DNA of 64,000 nucleotides from Pogonophryne albipinna (taxonomy: Eukaryota; Chordata; Actinopteri; Perciformes; Artedidraconidae), in the NCBI GenBank assembly GCA_028583405.1, contig CM053256.1, positions 18,707,034 through 18,771,033 of the forward strand. Direction: 5' to 3'. Numbering within the stretch: position 1 is the stretch's first letter; each line of letters opens with the position of its first letter. Below the pieces are notes generated by a model. That model saw only the letters and a list, made by a program, of their open reading frames with translations. It did not search any database and was not told the origin of the DNA. This document shows positions 1 to 12,541 of this stretch, piece after piece. The translations under genes and the position numbers were made by a program.

Positions 1-12
1 TCCCCAAAAAGT

Positions 13-48
13 GGGCGGGGCCGTATTTTTTTGCCCGGAAGTGACGTA
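13..48. promoter_or_regulatory. GC box and ETS/CRE-like motif, promoter-like
   Basis: A GC box (GGGCGGGGC, 13-21) is followed by CCGGAAGTGACGTA (35-48), a fused ETS and CRE/ATF-like motif seen in many housekeeping promoters. No open reading frame follows on the + strand. It could belong to a gene leaving the window to the left on the - strand, or be an upstream part of the azi2 promoter. Motif recognition only; no transcript evidence. Confidence 0.4.
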
Positions 49-613
49 GGTGTTACGCTCATCTATACTGAAGTTTTACATTTGTATTTCACATAGGTAA
101 ATTCGGATCAAAAAGAATTCAGATAGCCTACATGATTTTCAAAGTAATTATTTTCAATGCTATAAATTCGGTGTCTAATAAAATTCAAATACTTCTGTCT
201 CTTGTTTGCTTCCATACCGTTGAAGTTTACCGAAGTTTACTCTGGAACCACAATCAGAACAATATTCCAGGCAGGCAGGGTGACGTTGCAACAATAAAAT
301 GTAATAGTTGATTGTTTGAATTCATTATTAGGCTCCCTCTCCGAAGAGGAAGATATGTACTGTAATGCCACGGCCTTTGTACACAAACTGAGGGAAATAC
401 TTCACTAAGGCTGCTGGAAGCATTTTTCTTTCAGTCAAATCAGTTTTTTTAAATGTTAAATGGCGTAATTCAAGTATCTTCTTCCTCAACGTGCATAAAG
501 TAATATGTTACAAGCGATCACAAGAATATTCGCTAATATAACCCCTAATGATGCACTCACTTCTATTTTTGTCGTGCGTTTATTTTGAAAGGACTTTAGC
601 AGTCAAGTGACTC

Positions 614-771
614 CCGGAAGTTTTTGTTTCCTCACCTGTCAGTTCTGACACGGTGCGAGAGTCCAGCATTGTCTCTTTGTTTTTCTCCGAGAAACAGGTC
701 TTCTTTTTTCCAGAATAAATGATAATCTTGTGTGGTCCACTGACACCTAACTGAGGACATCATTTAACACG
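614..771 (+). promoter_or_regulatory. azi2: azi2 promoter and untranslated first exon (candidate)
   Basis: An ETS-type site (CCGGAAGT, 614-621) lies about 150 bases before a strong splice donor (ACG|GTAAGC, exon end at 771). No coding frame runs through the segment, so it is best read as the 5' untranslated exon of azi2, spliced to the acceptor near 2687 just before the azi2 start codon. The transcription start is not defined by the sequence. The roughly 1.9 kb between 772 and 2687 shows no other gene. Confidence 0.45.
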
Positions 772-2704
772 GTAAGCGGGAGTCGAGAGGGAACAATAAT
801 CGACTGCTTTTGATTCACCTAGCCACAAATAGCCAGAAGACGTTAGCTCAGAGCTAGCTTACTGTTATCATCAACAGATCGATCATTTTAATTCCGGCCA
901 TTATGTACACAACTTTCATGTTTCCCTTGGTCATTGTGTGCTTTGTTCTATTCATCCTGAACGTCATTGTAAAACTGACCCCGATGTGTTTTATCGGTGG
1001 TCAACACAGCTCACGGAAGCTAACACCACAACGTTAGCATCGTATACAAACGATTCAATGAGTGTTTACATCCAACAATGGCTTTCCCATGACTCTGGAA
1101 ACGAAATAAGGTCTCTGCATAGCTGAAATGACTTTGTTAGCTCTCATAATCTATCAAGAATTGTCGAACGAGATGGTGTTGCTATTCGTGCCTCATTCTA
1201 GATTTACGTTGACTTTCGGTTTAACTTTCGATTTCATAGCATGTTCTGAAGTCGTCATTTAAAGTCAGCAGCTCTGCCTTTGTGGGGTTTTGTTCATATG
1301 TTTTTGTTCCGTGGCATTAATCATAGAGCATGTCCAGGTATTGTCTTTGTCTTTTTTTATATAAAAAGCTACGAGCTTAAGTGTTAAAAACTTGGCTCAT
1401 GATTGTTTGCTGCATCATCGCATGGTGACATCATCAACTAGCTGCCCGTGTGCTGACCCGCTCCTACAAACAGATGATCAGATCAGGCAGGGTTTGGGAT
1501 TTATGTTAAGTCTGTTTCAGGTAGCTGTCTGTCTGGACTGCTCCTTCGTGTGGTCAATAGGTGTTGATCACATGCCTGTAACAACAGGTCACTGTGAGAC
1601 CCTCCACTCCCTCATCAAAGAAAAACAATTCTTAAAGTAATTTGTTTTTTATATGTACAGAATTTCGTTATTATAGGACAAGCAGATATGGAGCCTTTCC
1701 ATTTCACCTTAAGTACTGTACACAGATTTGTCCCAATTATTACATTATTATAATATTTAGATATTTGCACACATTTTACTGTCATCTTCATTTGTATCTT
1801 AGACAAATGAAAACATAAGAAAAGTGGAAGTGGAATAAACTGTTGTCATAAGACACAAGACTAATGTTTGGTGGCGGTTTAGTCAACTTTGCACCTGACA
1901 TATATTTGATTATAATGTGGGCCTGATGATGGCGCCACGGTGTTCATCCATAATGCACCCTGATGCTGTTTGAGGCCTGTGTTAATTACTCTAGGCACAC
2001 CTAGAATAAACTCTAGGCCTGCTCTTAACTCTTGCATGAAGTAATAATGGAACAAAACACCTATTGATAAAACATGTGAGCAGCCAAAAATGCAATACAT
2101 TTAAACAACTATGTACTTTATCATTAGTACAACTTAAGTAAAAGGTATTTCATTTGTTTAAACTCATTAAATGTAGGCTGAAACCCCTGCCTATACATTT
2201 CTTTTAAAATCCAGACTACACAACACATCTGAAATGTTTTAGCTTTAAGCATTGTGCTCTACTTCTTGTTTAGCTACCTTTACACTTCATTTAATTTCCA
2301 AGCTAAACAAGGTTTAAAAATCTTGCTACAACAAACTAAATCAAATCTGATAGCATTTGTTTTTTTCTGCTCAGGAAGCTATTTTCTTTTAAAAAACAGG
2401 AAGTGATGCATTGTACATTTCCTGCAGCAAGAGATCAACTAAAAAAAGTCTAAGCAATGGGACACTGTTTGATTGTAGATTGATCTGTGGGATATGTAGT
2501 ACAAAAAAGCCATCTATACTCAAACATGTCACAATAATGTGCAGAGACTAGTTACAACGCTACTTAGTGCTAAGCTAATGTATTGTAAACACAACACAAG
2601 GCCAATCATGCTGTTGGCTTTCACAGACATCTAGCACTTTCTAAATAAAACTCTTATTGTATCCCCTAGGTCTTCTTTCTGCTACAGAGTAGGCCTGTGC
2701 AGGC

Positions 2705-5700
2705 ATGGAGCCCCTGGCAGTGGATGATGACATTTGCATCCTTAAACACGAGACGGCCTACACCGCTGCTGGCGAGAGTCCTGTATCTGTGTGTCCCGGT
2801 GATGAATCTGTCGCCTCCCACTTCGCCCTGGTCACGGCCTACGAGGACATCAAGAAGAGGCTGAGGGACACAGAGCGAGAGAATACACTGCTGAGGAAGA
2901 GGGTGAAGCAGCTGGAGGATAAGGTATAGATGTAGACCAAATAAGTGACGGTGGGAGGGAGGCAATGAGAAAAAATATTGAAACATACATTCGGAGAGTG
3001 AAATAAAATAACATACCGCTTTTACTAGAGGTTTAGAAAGGGTTTTCTGTCGAATACGATGAATGAAATATTCCTTTTTCTTTTAATGATAGACTAACTC
3101 CAAAAAGCTCGGAGAAAGTTTAGAAAAAGTCAGTAGATTCAACTGCAAAAGAACTCGCCCCTGGGAGAGTGCATGCCAGCATCATTAATATTGTTGGCCT
3201 CCAGTCAAAGCTATAAAACAATGAGAAATAAATCAATTCTGTCTAAAAACAGGGAGGGGGTCTGGATGAGTGCGGTATTGCCAAACAGTTGGATTTAGAT
3301 AAACAAAGGAGTACAATACAAAGAGAGCCATTTCAACAGGATGGGTCTTAATACAGATGGTAGGCTGAAGTGAAAATACCGCACAACATGTCGGCAGAGA
3401 TCCTCTCTGGAAGTGTCATTTATTTTTATCGGTGTAAGTTTTATCTGCTGCAGCATTTTGGTCCATCAAGATAGGATGTGGTGGGAGGAACGTAACCTCC
3501 TACCGCAGATATGTGCATTTAATGAAATTGATCTGTTCTCTGTGTATCTTATCTATCTCCGCTGTAGCTCTTCAGGCCGGAGGCTCCTCCATCCGAGGGT
3601 CCTCAGTACGTGAATAAGGCCTTCAGTGCTTACCGGGGTATCTATATAGAGAAGGAGGACCTGCAGCTGGAGCTAAACAAACTGGTGCGTTTACTGATTC
3701 ATTTTTCCTCCAACTGACTAGAGCCTGGCACAAAGTATCTTACGTAACTGCCAGCACTGCACATTTTAAAGTACGGATTAAAAGTATTTTTGCTGTAACT
3801 TTGATTTAAGTAAGAACAGCAAGTTTATGATATGACACGAATATGCTGTTTCCCGGGGCCATGAGAGAATGAGAGTTTGGTGCATGCATGGGTATGAATG
3901 CTGACTCTCATCATGTTCCTCCCTCTATAACTCACTGTCTCCTCTGTTTCTCTGTCAGAAAAAGGAGAAGAGTGAGAGTGAGAGGCTGTTGACGGAGCAG
4001 CTGCAGGCCAGAGAGTTGGAGCTGCTGCAGCTGAGGACGGAGATGGAGACCAGCCAAGGTACAGGTAGAGCTCACAGGGTGGATTTCTACTCATACAACA
4101 GCGCTACTTTAGACTGTATGAACAATAGGACTGTGTGTTATGCTCGGATTAAGCACTTGCGGTAGTATTTCACATTGGCTTCCTGTGTGTTTGGAGACTA
4201 CTTTTAATGTATGTAAGATGTGTTTTTAGTTGTATTATTTACAAAAAAAAGTAAAATATGAAGTGAGATGATATCTACATGTAAACTATGAGTTGTAATA
4301 TTTTGATACTGAGATGTGTAGGGCAAAGCTATGCTAGGCTACTATGTAACATCTGAAGAACTACTACTCGTATTTTACCTGAGTGTTTGCGTTTTACATT
4401 GCTTAGTAATTCCGATACGCTACATTTAAGTTTTTTACTTTATTCATTTGACAGCTATACTGTAGTTACTATGGGGACTTTTAAATCAATTGACATACAC
4501 AATATTGACACACTTAGCACATTTTGATTGCAGGGCTTTTACTTGTTTAACACAGTTGTAGTTCTACTTTTAAACAACAGTACACTTCTTTCAAAACTGG
4601 GTTAAACCTTTATTAGCTTTAAACATTCAAGTGGATTGCTCTGTATTTTGCTGCCTTGCCTTTCACAGTTCAATAGCTCTCTTTCCTTGTTTGTGTGCAG
4701 TGATGAAGAGCCTGAACAGCCCTCAGGACTACTGGCAGGTGGACAGGGTCAGCACTGAGATGAAGATCCACAAACTGCAGGAGGAGCTGGAGAAGGTGAC
4801 GCTGGAAAACAGCAGACTGATGGAGACAAGTGGGGTAAGTGATGGGGGAAATGGTTTTTAAAAAAGTGCAACATGCCCTCCTGCAATTCATGATTTATCT
4901 CATTGTGTTTACAATTGGCATACAGTACCAGCAGCTACCTCTGATTCTATATAGTCTCTTTTTTTAAAGCAAATATACTGCTACTTTTTTACTATGGTGT
5001 ACTTATATGCTATTTAGTTTTAGTTTTTTTACTTATTGTGTCATCTATAAATAATAACGTGTGCATACTTAGTCATTTTTATATTGTATTATATGTAAGT
5101 CTAGTATCCTCACTTTATCTGCAGTATCTGCTGTAATAATGTAAAATAAAGGAACTCTTATTCTGATAAAAAGGGATGATGAACAAAAAGGGGGATGGAG
5201 AAAAGATAGTGGATGATAAGAAGGACAGAGTAGCCATTAGAAACAAAGTAGTGGAGAGAAGCTGGAACAAAAACAATGGGCTAAACCTCATGGTAGGGGT
5301 CTGTGGTTATTTCGTTATAACAACCTGTTAAATACTAGATACAACTTCAGACACCCCCTTCACTCTCTATCTAACATGACTTGTTTCTGTTTTAGGAGGA
5401 ACCCCATGGCCTTAACGGACCAGTCTTGGACCAGACATGTGATGCAAATTATAGTGCAAGGTGAGTGTTCATGAATGTCCTTTAATAGTGGCTCAGCTGT
5501 CATTTCAGTGACCAAAACTGAGGATGGAAACACTATTGCATTGGTAATTAAAATGTTTATCATCCTTCCAATTGTTAGAGTTGCAAAATTCCTCGAATAT
5601 TAATGGTGGAAACATTCCATGATAATTCAAATGAATTAACAGGAAAAACACGTCTAAAGGAGAAATGTAAGGGTTATTTGCTCAGGTTGCATTTACCATG

Positions 5701-8700
5701 CCATCAACAGAACACAGCTTTTACCATCATAAGCAGACATCATTGTTAACCCTACTAATATAAATGAAAAAACAAGTTTTACAAATTCTTGAGCCATACT
5801 TTCCTCCGGAATGTTCTGGAACCTTACCATCACTTTGCAACCTTACTTATAGTCATAATTAGACCATCTTTACACGAGAAACACAGCTATTCACTGCATT
5901 TAGTCGCTCCTCTTGTAATTGTCCCCTTTGGCCACTAGAGGAGGGTGCAGCTTTACTCTCTAACTCTGCACAGCAGCCTGTGATATGCAGATACCTCAGA
6001 AGTACCTGAACCTGATACATGATAAGCAGCAGCTAAACCCTCAGGACTCGATACAAATAATTAAAATGTGCACTACAGTGTTTGATGTATACAGGGTCTA
6101 TAGCAGAGGCAATCACCCTCCGCCTATTATTCATTGAGGATAATCTCCGTGGCAGCTCCTCACATTTCATGAAGAAAATTATATTTTGTGTCCATTTTAA
6201 TTGTTTCACGTGTCAGCAGTTTTAATATGGTGTTGGTTTTTAGTAGTGTCTCCTCACAGTATTACCGGTTGAGTGTTGATGAGATTTAGCATCTTTACAC
6301 AAGTGTAGATAGGACAGTTTGTAGGTGTTGCCTCAAACACCGTCACAATGCTATGGTTTCTAATGAATCTGAGGTGGTAAAGCATTTAATCCATCAAAAC
6401 AGTGTGTCCTTAAAACATATCCTAAAAACGCTTTATGCTAAGTGAATATGCTCAAACCCAATGAAACTCCTTTGAACAAATCATAATTACAGTCATCACA
6501 AAGAAACAAGCCTCTTTAGGAGTACCTCTGATTTGCCCATTATATTTACTTCCTGTTTATATATACTAAAAATGTTGACTAAATTATTATACACCAGACC
6601 AGCTTTACATCTTGAAACATAAAACATTTGAAATGAAACATTCCTTGAGTTTTCGAAAAGGATAATCACACAGCATGTATTCCTTCTTCAGTAAAGACAG
6701 TGCCGGGTATTTGACCATGCAAGCTTCTTGCCCTCATATGTAAATGTGGTCCACAGGGAGAGGAGGATGCAGCAGACGTACCAGGCTCTGTGCTGCGAGG
6801 TCACCCGTCTCCACTCGGAGCTGAAGCACCAAACCGGCCTGATCAGGAAACTCAGGCCGCTGCTCGCTGAGACAAAACAAGGTGAGGCACACACACAGGG
6901 TCCTGCCTTTGTTGCTGTATATTTAAATATGAATCATTCATTTCTGTGTCAGTGTATGTGATAACCCACCAGCCCCTGCATTCTCCCCTCCTCCGCTCCA
7001 GTATATACAGCAGGGGGAGCAACATGTATTTCTTATATTCCCTCATAGCAATATCTTACAGGTTACCTCTCAGGACACCAAGGCAGCCTTAACATATTTA
7101 GATATTCACTTACTTTGTCTTTCATACTAGTGAAATAATTCTGCTTTTAACTTAAGTGTCCAGGTTAATATTGACTTTTCTGCTAGACACTTTAATTTAT
7201 AAAAAAAAAGTTTAAGTATACTGTATAAATATGCATTGCTGGTTTAAATATTTGAATCTTTGTAAATGTTGCACATACAAGTGACATATTTATATTGTTG
7301 TACCTGTACATTTTCCTCTCTGTATTTATTGTACATCTGTACCTAATTGTGTCTTATGAATGAAGAAAGCTGGCTATCCCCATTAAAACATAATAAAACA
7401 TTATTTTGCATATTACAGTACACTTTTAAAAAGGCTTTCATTTTGATTTGAAGTGACATAAAGATAGTATTAGACTAGTCTGGAAACTGAAGTATAAGCA
7501 TCACTAAAGTGACAGCTTTTCCTAACTAAAAAACGAATATACTGACTGAGGCCTCACAAGTTTAATGTTGTGAAAATGTGTCTTCAACCTGAGTGCCAGT
7601 TAGTGTCAGATTGACGTGCTCTTTAAGCATAGTGGCCGGAATCGAAATAGTGCTTCCGACACAGGAACTAATGTGGCTAACGTCAAAGGAAAGAAGGGGC
7701 TGCTGCTGCTCTTCTGTTAAAGGAAGGCTTTTCTGAGAAGAAGTACTCCTTACTGTAAAGATCTCCTGCTGCTCCTTGTTGCAATCTGCACAAGGGTGTG
7801 ATAAGACTGTGGATATTATCGCAGTGCTCACTTTGATAAAGGACACCATGAAATAGTCTGTCCCTCTGCCATGATGTGTTCTACCCCAGGAGAGATTACC
7901 TCTGTTGTCGCTTCCCTCCGAGTGTCAGAAGAGGAGACTAGGAGGTGAAAATTAGAACGAAACATGGCAAGAAAATAAATCTTGGCCTATTTATTCCGCT
8001 GAATAACGGGGTAATCCTGGAACGTAGAGGAGAACAGATGAAGAAATGAGGAGTGGAAGAAAAGGAGAGATGAAAGGGGGTGCACTGTGTATTTATTCAG
8101 TATCTGTATTCTTCTATTGTTCCTCCTTTGGAATCCCTTTTATTCGAATTGTAGACTCAGGAGACCCTCTCATGGAGGAGTAGCAGGGAGGTAGGGATGA
8201 AAACGGGACGAGATACTCATTTAAACTTGATTATTGGCTCAAAATGATGATTTGATGGCAGTGATGTGTGTGTGAGATAATGGCTGCTGATTTGTGTTTC
8301 ACTATGATTTGTATGTAGTATATTTGTGGCTTAGTTTATGCAGTCTGATTTGTTCTGGTGAAAAGAACCTAATAATTAGAGTGGATATTTCCTGATACTC
8401 AGGCAGTGAGAAAAGGAGAAAAATAAAATAGCAATATTAAATCTAAATGCACCAATTTACGTGTAGAAAAATGAATCTCATCTGAAGTCTTACCAAAATC
8501 ATAATTTCCCTTTAACATGTTTTCTGGGTCTACTCATAGTAGATTGTAGAAATGAACTGCTGATGTATTTATATTAAATTCAATATTAAATGCCAATCAC
8601 CAACACTCGTAAAAAATACAATGCTTTGGATTATCCTTCAGTATATCACACCCATAATCCTTTGTGCTCTATCAATGTGTCTACAGTTGCAGATGAAGTG

Positions 8701-9424
8701 CACTCAAATTGAACTGTATGCCAAACATTAAGGTAGTGATAAGCTTTTTTTTCATTTTGCATTTTATCTTCTCAGCCATACACTGACTTTGTCTTAACAA
8801 AATATGTTTGCAAGACTCTGATTGAGCATCCAGCAGTAATATTAACATTACAACCAATAGGAAAGATGATCAAAAAGAAAAAGTGTTAAAATAAGTATTT
8901 CTTGGAAAATACAATGCAAATATTGGCAAGCTTTCTTAGGCATTTAGGCAACAATTTAAATAACAACACATTGTTTTGCTCTCACCCCCCCCTCTTCTCT
9001 AGCTGCCTCAACAGTTCCAGTGCAGTGTCTGGACGACGTTGAAAAGAACACCCACCACCCAGTCTCCCGGGCAGCGCCTCGCCCCCCCGGTGCCCCCCCT
9101 CTCCCCTCATGCTCCGGTCGCCCCTGCCCCCCCGCCGGCGTCCTGTCGGGCCCCCCGCTGCCGGACAGCCTGAGGGAGGACTGCTGGTACAACGGGCCCT
9201 GGCCCACCCAGAGCTGTTCGGGGGAGGCTCTGCTGGGCAGCGACCCCTTCTCCGTGGTGCTGCCCCCGCCCCCCCTGAACCAAGCCTCCCTGGACGACAG
9301 CTCGCGGTCCTTCCCCAGCCCCCCCAAACCCAGTGACGCCATGTTCTGGGAGGGACACTCTGCTGCCTCCAACTCCTCATCCTCAATTGGAAACTGCTGT
9401 CCCAGGAGCCCCCCCCAATACTGA
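2705..9424 (+). CDS. azi2: azi2 / NAP1, TBK1-IKKe adaptor, seven coding exons
   Basis: Coding exons: 2705-2923, 3568-3684, 3959-4058, 4701-4834, 5396-5460, 6757-6881, 9003-9424. All junctions are GT-AG and all phases agree, giving 393 codons; human AZI2 is about the same length. The N-terminus (residues 1-73) has the family block DDICIL, then DESVASHFALVTAYEDIKKR and a coiled coil. Exons 2-4 continue the coiled coil (AYRG..., ELLQLRTEMET). Residues about 212-245 (from RERRMQQTYQ) match the TBK1/IKKe-binding domain of NAP1, TANK and SINTBAD. The last exon is proline- and serine-rich and ends with the conserved FPSPPKPSD block near residue 357. The protein is a cytoplasmic scaffold that links TBK1/IKKe to antiviral interferon signalling. 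The VASHFALVTAYEDIK block and the FPSPPK tail favour AZI2 over its paralogue TBKBP1. The start ATG is the first in the exon and lies 18 bases after the acceptor. Confidence 0.93.
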
Positions 9425-9812
9425 GTGAGGAGAGAGGATGGGGTCATTAAATAGTGATGGAAAGTAAACAAATGAATGAACTCTCCAACCCTGCCACATA
9501 GCTACCACCTAACCTGCCTTAAGTTGATAAGACCACTCCTCTGGGCTGGACCTGCTGCTAGTGGGAGCTGACTGAGGCCGGAGGGGGGGGACACTCTGTC
9601 TCTGCACACCGCATCGGTGGACAGATCCGACTTTGCAGAGGAACATTTGACGGAGAGACCCTCAGCAGAATAAGAAGTGTGTCTGTGTGTGCAAGCATGC
9701 ATACAAGCAGTTTTATTTCTGTGTGAATATGAACACACATCAACAGCGTGTGCCTGTGAGTGCAGAGCAGGGTGTGGGCATCTTTGGCCTGCCTGTGTCT
9801 GTATATCGTCAT

Positions 9813-9818
9813 AATAAA
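9813..9818 (+). terminator. azi2: Candidate azi2 polyadenylation signal
   Basis: AATAAA about 390 bases after the azi2 stop codon. Other A/T-rich signals follow before the convergent cmc1 end, so a longer 3' UTR is possible. Confidence 0.35.
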
Positions 9819-12043
9819 CCTAATGGGGCTCAAACGGGCCACTCTCCATTCACTGCGGCCCCCGATCACTGGGGCCACAGCATCATACTAGAATTTGTAA
9901 ACTCCCTCCAATGCAAGTCTTTTTACATTCGATTGCTGTAAAGTAAACAGTATGTATGTACATGTTTGTCTCATGATGGTGTGAAGGAAATGTAAAGGTA
10001 TTAGGACTTTGAAATGTGTACTATGATGGAAGCAGACATACAGACTAAGGATAATCAGAATTCTGTGACCAAATGCCATCTATTTTTTTTTTCTTCAAGT
10101 TGTTGTTTTCATTCAATATCAAAGCAGGCTTTCAATTTAGCTAAGCTTACCAAATCATTGAGGATGTTTCGTAACGAGTAGCAAATAATAACTTTAATCT
10201 AAAGATGTATTGCTTTCTGAAACGAAACACTCCACCCTCACTGGCACTGGAAAACTGTTTGATTCTCACAGAAATGTCTCAACTCAAGCCTCCTGTGATC
10301 ACATAGTCAGAGCTACTGTCAGACAAAACATGTGTTGGTTTCTTTTCTCAGATGGAAGGGGACATGTAAGATGTAAAGTTGTGCATTGTTGGTCATTTTT
10401 CAAGTGTAAAGGACTCATGAAAGAGGCGACATACACTCCGATGTATTTGGAAAGCTGAATAAGTTTGTGAGTTTTAAAAATGTATCTAAACTCTGTACTG
10501 TGCCGATGTTGATCAATGATACATTTGTAAGTTATAGTGTGAGGTGGGAAGTTCCTCTTTGATTTCTCTTTTTAAGTCAGATGAGTATAATCACCTGAAG
10601 GATGTACAAAGGAAAACACATTATGGGTTGAACACAAAGACGCTGAGAGAAGAATGTGCATATTTGTATAAATGTATATGGTGGGCTTAAGTACTCTGCC
10701 AGACGCAATTTTGCACTCCAAAACATACTTTTGTTTTTTTTCTCCCCCAGCCTCAAAGCTTCTAATGTGTATAAGAGTTGTCTCCACTGGTGAAGACAAT
10801 ACGTCTATAAACCTGAAGAAAAGTAAGCTGTGACTAATAGGTGCACAAAGCACAAAGGCCCATGGTGTTTTATTTCCGTTTTCTTAAGTCTGTTCCATGA
10901 TAACTGGTCTTTTTGTTCATTTTTAAGAAATGTTATTTTACAGCAGTAGTTTGGTACTTCTGTAAACAATTTGCAAACCAAAATGCAATGTACAGTAGAT
11001 ATGGATTATATTTTAGATTTACTGCACTTCAGACTGTTTGTAAATATACTCAATTAAACAAAGGAAAGGAAGTGTGCTGTGTCTATCCATATTGTCAGCA
11101 ATAAGGTTCTGGTTTAAAGTTTAAAAACAGGAGGCTTTCGGATGCTAATTAATAGTCAAAACCAGATATAACCTTTCTTTAAAAATATAGTTATTTGAAT
11201 GTTGCTGAAACCAAACCATTTCTGGATTCATTACAGGAGGAAAATCAACTTTGTTTTAGTCAGGTATCCATAAAAATGTCCAACTTGGCCATCTTCTGGC
11301 TTTTCAATGTGAGGATATTGCGGCTTCTCTCTGAGTCATATTAGAATGAATACCTTGGGGAATTTAAATATAGCAGACAGGCAATTTAAAATCACAATTC
11401 ATGTTTGCATTTGCCATTGATTATTAAACAATCTTTTTTAACAAAAGGCTGAAAAATATACCAATAATTCCACCCTTACATTAATTAAGGGTACCACACT
11501 GCAAACTGGTGAACGGGGAATAACATTCTTAATATAACAAGGATACCCCATTACAGTAACTCCTTGACACTTTTAATCGAATTGTGCCATTGTTTGTTCT
11601 TTGGAATTACAGATATAAACAAAAATGAAAATAAGATGGCTTAAACGGTCCAACTCATAAAAAGAATATTACAAATCAAATAAGACAAGTGATTATTAAC
11701 AAAAGTATAATTTACTTTTGAAATGAAAAGTAAATAAACAGTTTAGATAATGTAATCTGTTTAAGAGGTTCATTTAGCTCTATACTAGCGAGGCCTAACT
11801 GTAAGGGTGATGCTTCAAAATATTTATTAAAAAAAGGAAAAACAAAGAGACAGCTTTTTCCCAGAGAAATGTTATTAGAGATAAGAACAACCAATTTAAT
11901 CAGCAAATGCTTGGACATTTAATTTCCCCACAGTGTCAAGAACGTCCAAACGTCTGTTGTACAGACAATAACTCAAATAAACAAAGGATGTTAGATGTGT
12001 GTGTCATTTACCATCGATACACACTTTAGTGCAGTTGAATATC

Positions 12044-12049
12044 TTTATT
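12044..12049 (-). terminator. cmc1: Candidate cmc1 polyadenylation signal
   Basis: TTTATT on the + strand reads AATAAA on the - strand. It lies about 490 bases past the cmc1 stop codon at 12542-12544. Confidence 0.4.
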
Positions 12050-12541
12050 TACAATGTCATTGCCTATTTCAAATGATCATACATGTTACAATGCTCTGTG
12101 AGATGTTTCTTACATACGCTGTACAAGATTCTTTAATTGGAAACCAACCCTTTTTGATGACAAAGGATGTTTTACACTTCAGATTTGTACCAAGCTGTAC
12201 GGCAGAGCAAAGGCAACACAACAGTAGATACAGGAGGAGACTGTATGATCAGATCTGTATATTCAATTCATCAATGAGCTCATCGCTAAATATAATGTTA
12301 AAGCTGCTGATTTAATCAAGTGAGGGAGATCAATCCAGCAATCTGACAGAAAACATCTTGCAAATATACAGAAAAAAAGAAGCCATTAATTAGATATATT
12401 CCTTGTACACCAAACTGATTTCAGTCACTCCACAGGTTTTAATAAAGGAACAGGCTATGTTTTAAAGATGAGCATGTATCATGGCCCTGACCAGTCTCAC
12501 AATCTGCACCTTCAGAAGGGGGGAGGCTATCATGTTGTTAG

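Larger units (their letters stand above)
9425..12541. other. Convergent 3' UTR region between azi2 and cmc1
   Basis: No coding exon was found here. The sequence is A/T-rich, with short frames that lack family resemblance. It should contain the azi2 3' UTR from the left and the cmc1 3' UTR from the right. Confidence 0.5.

Noticed and set aside
8956..9471. 171-residue - strand frame over the last azi2 exon
   Set aside because: It is the shadow of the GC- and proline-rich azi2 exon 9003-9424, which is in phase with the other azi2 exons.
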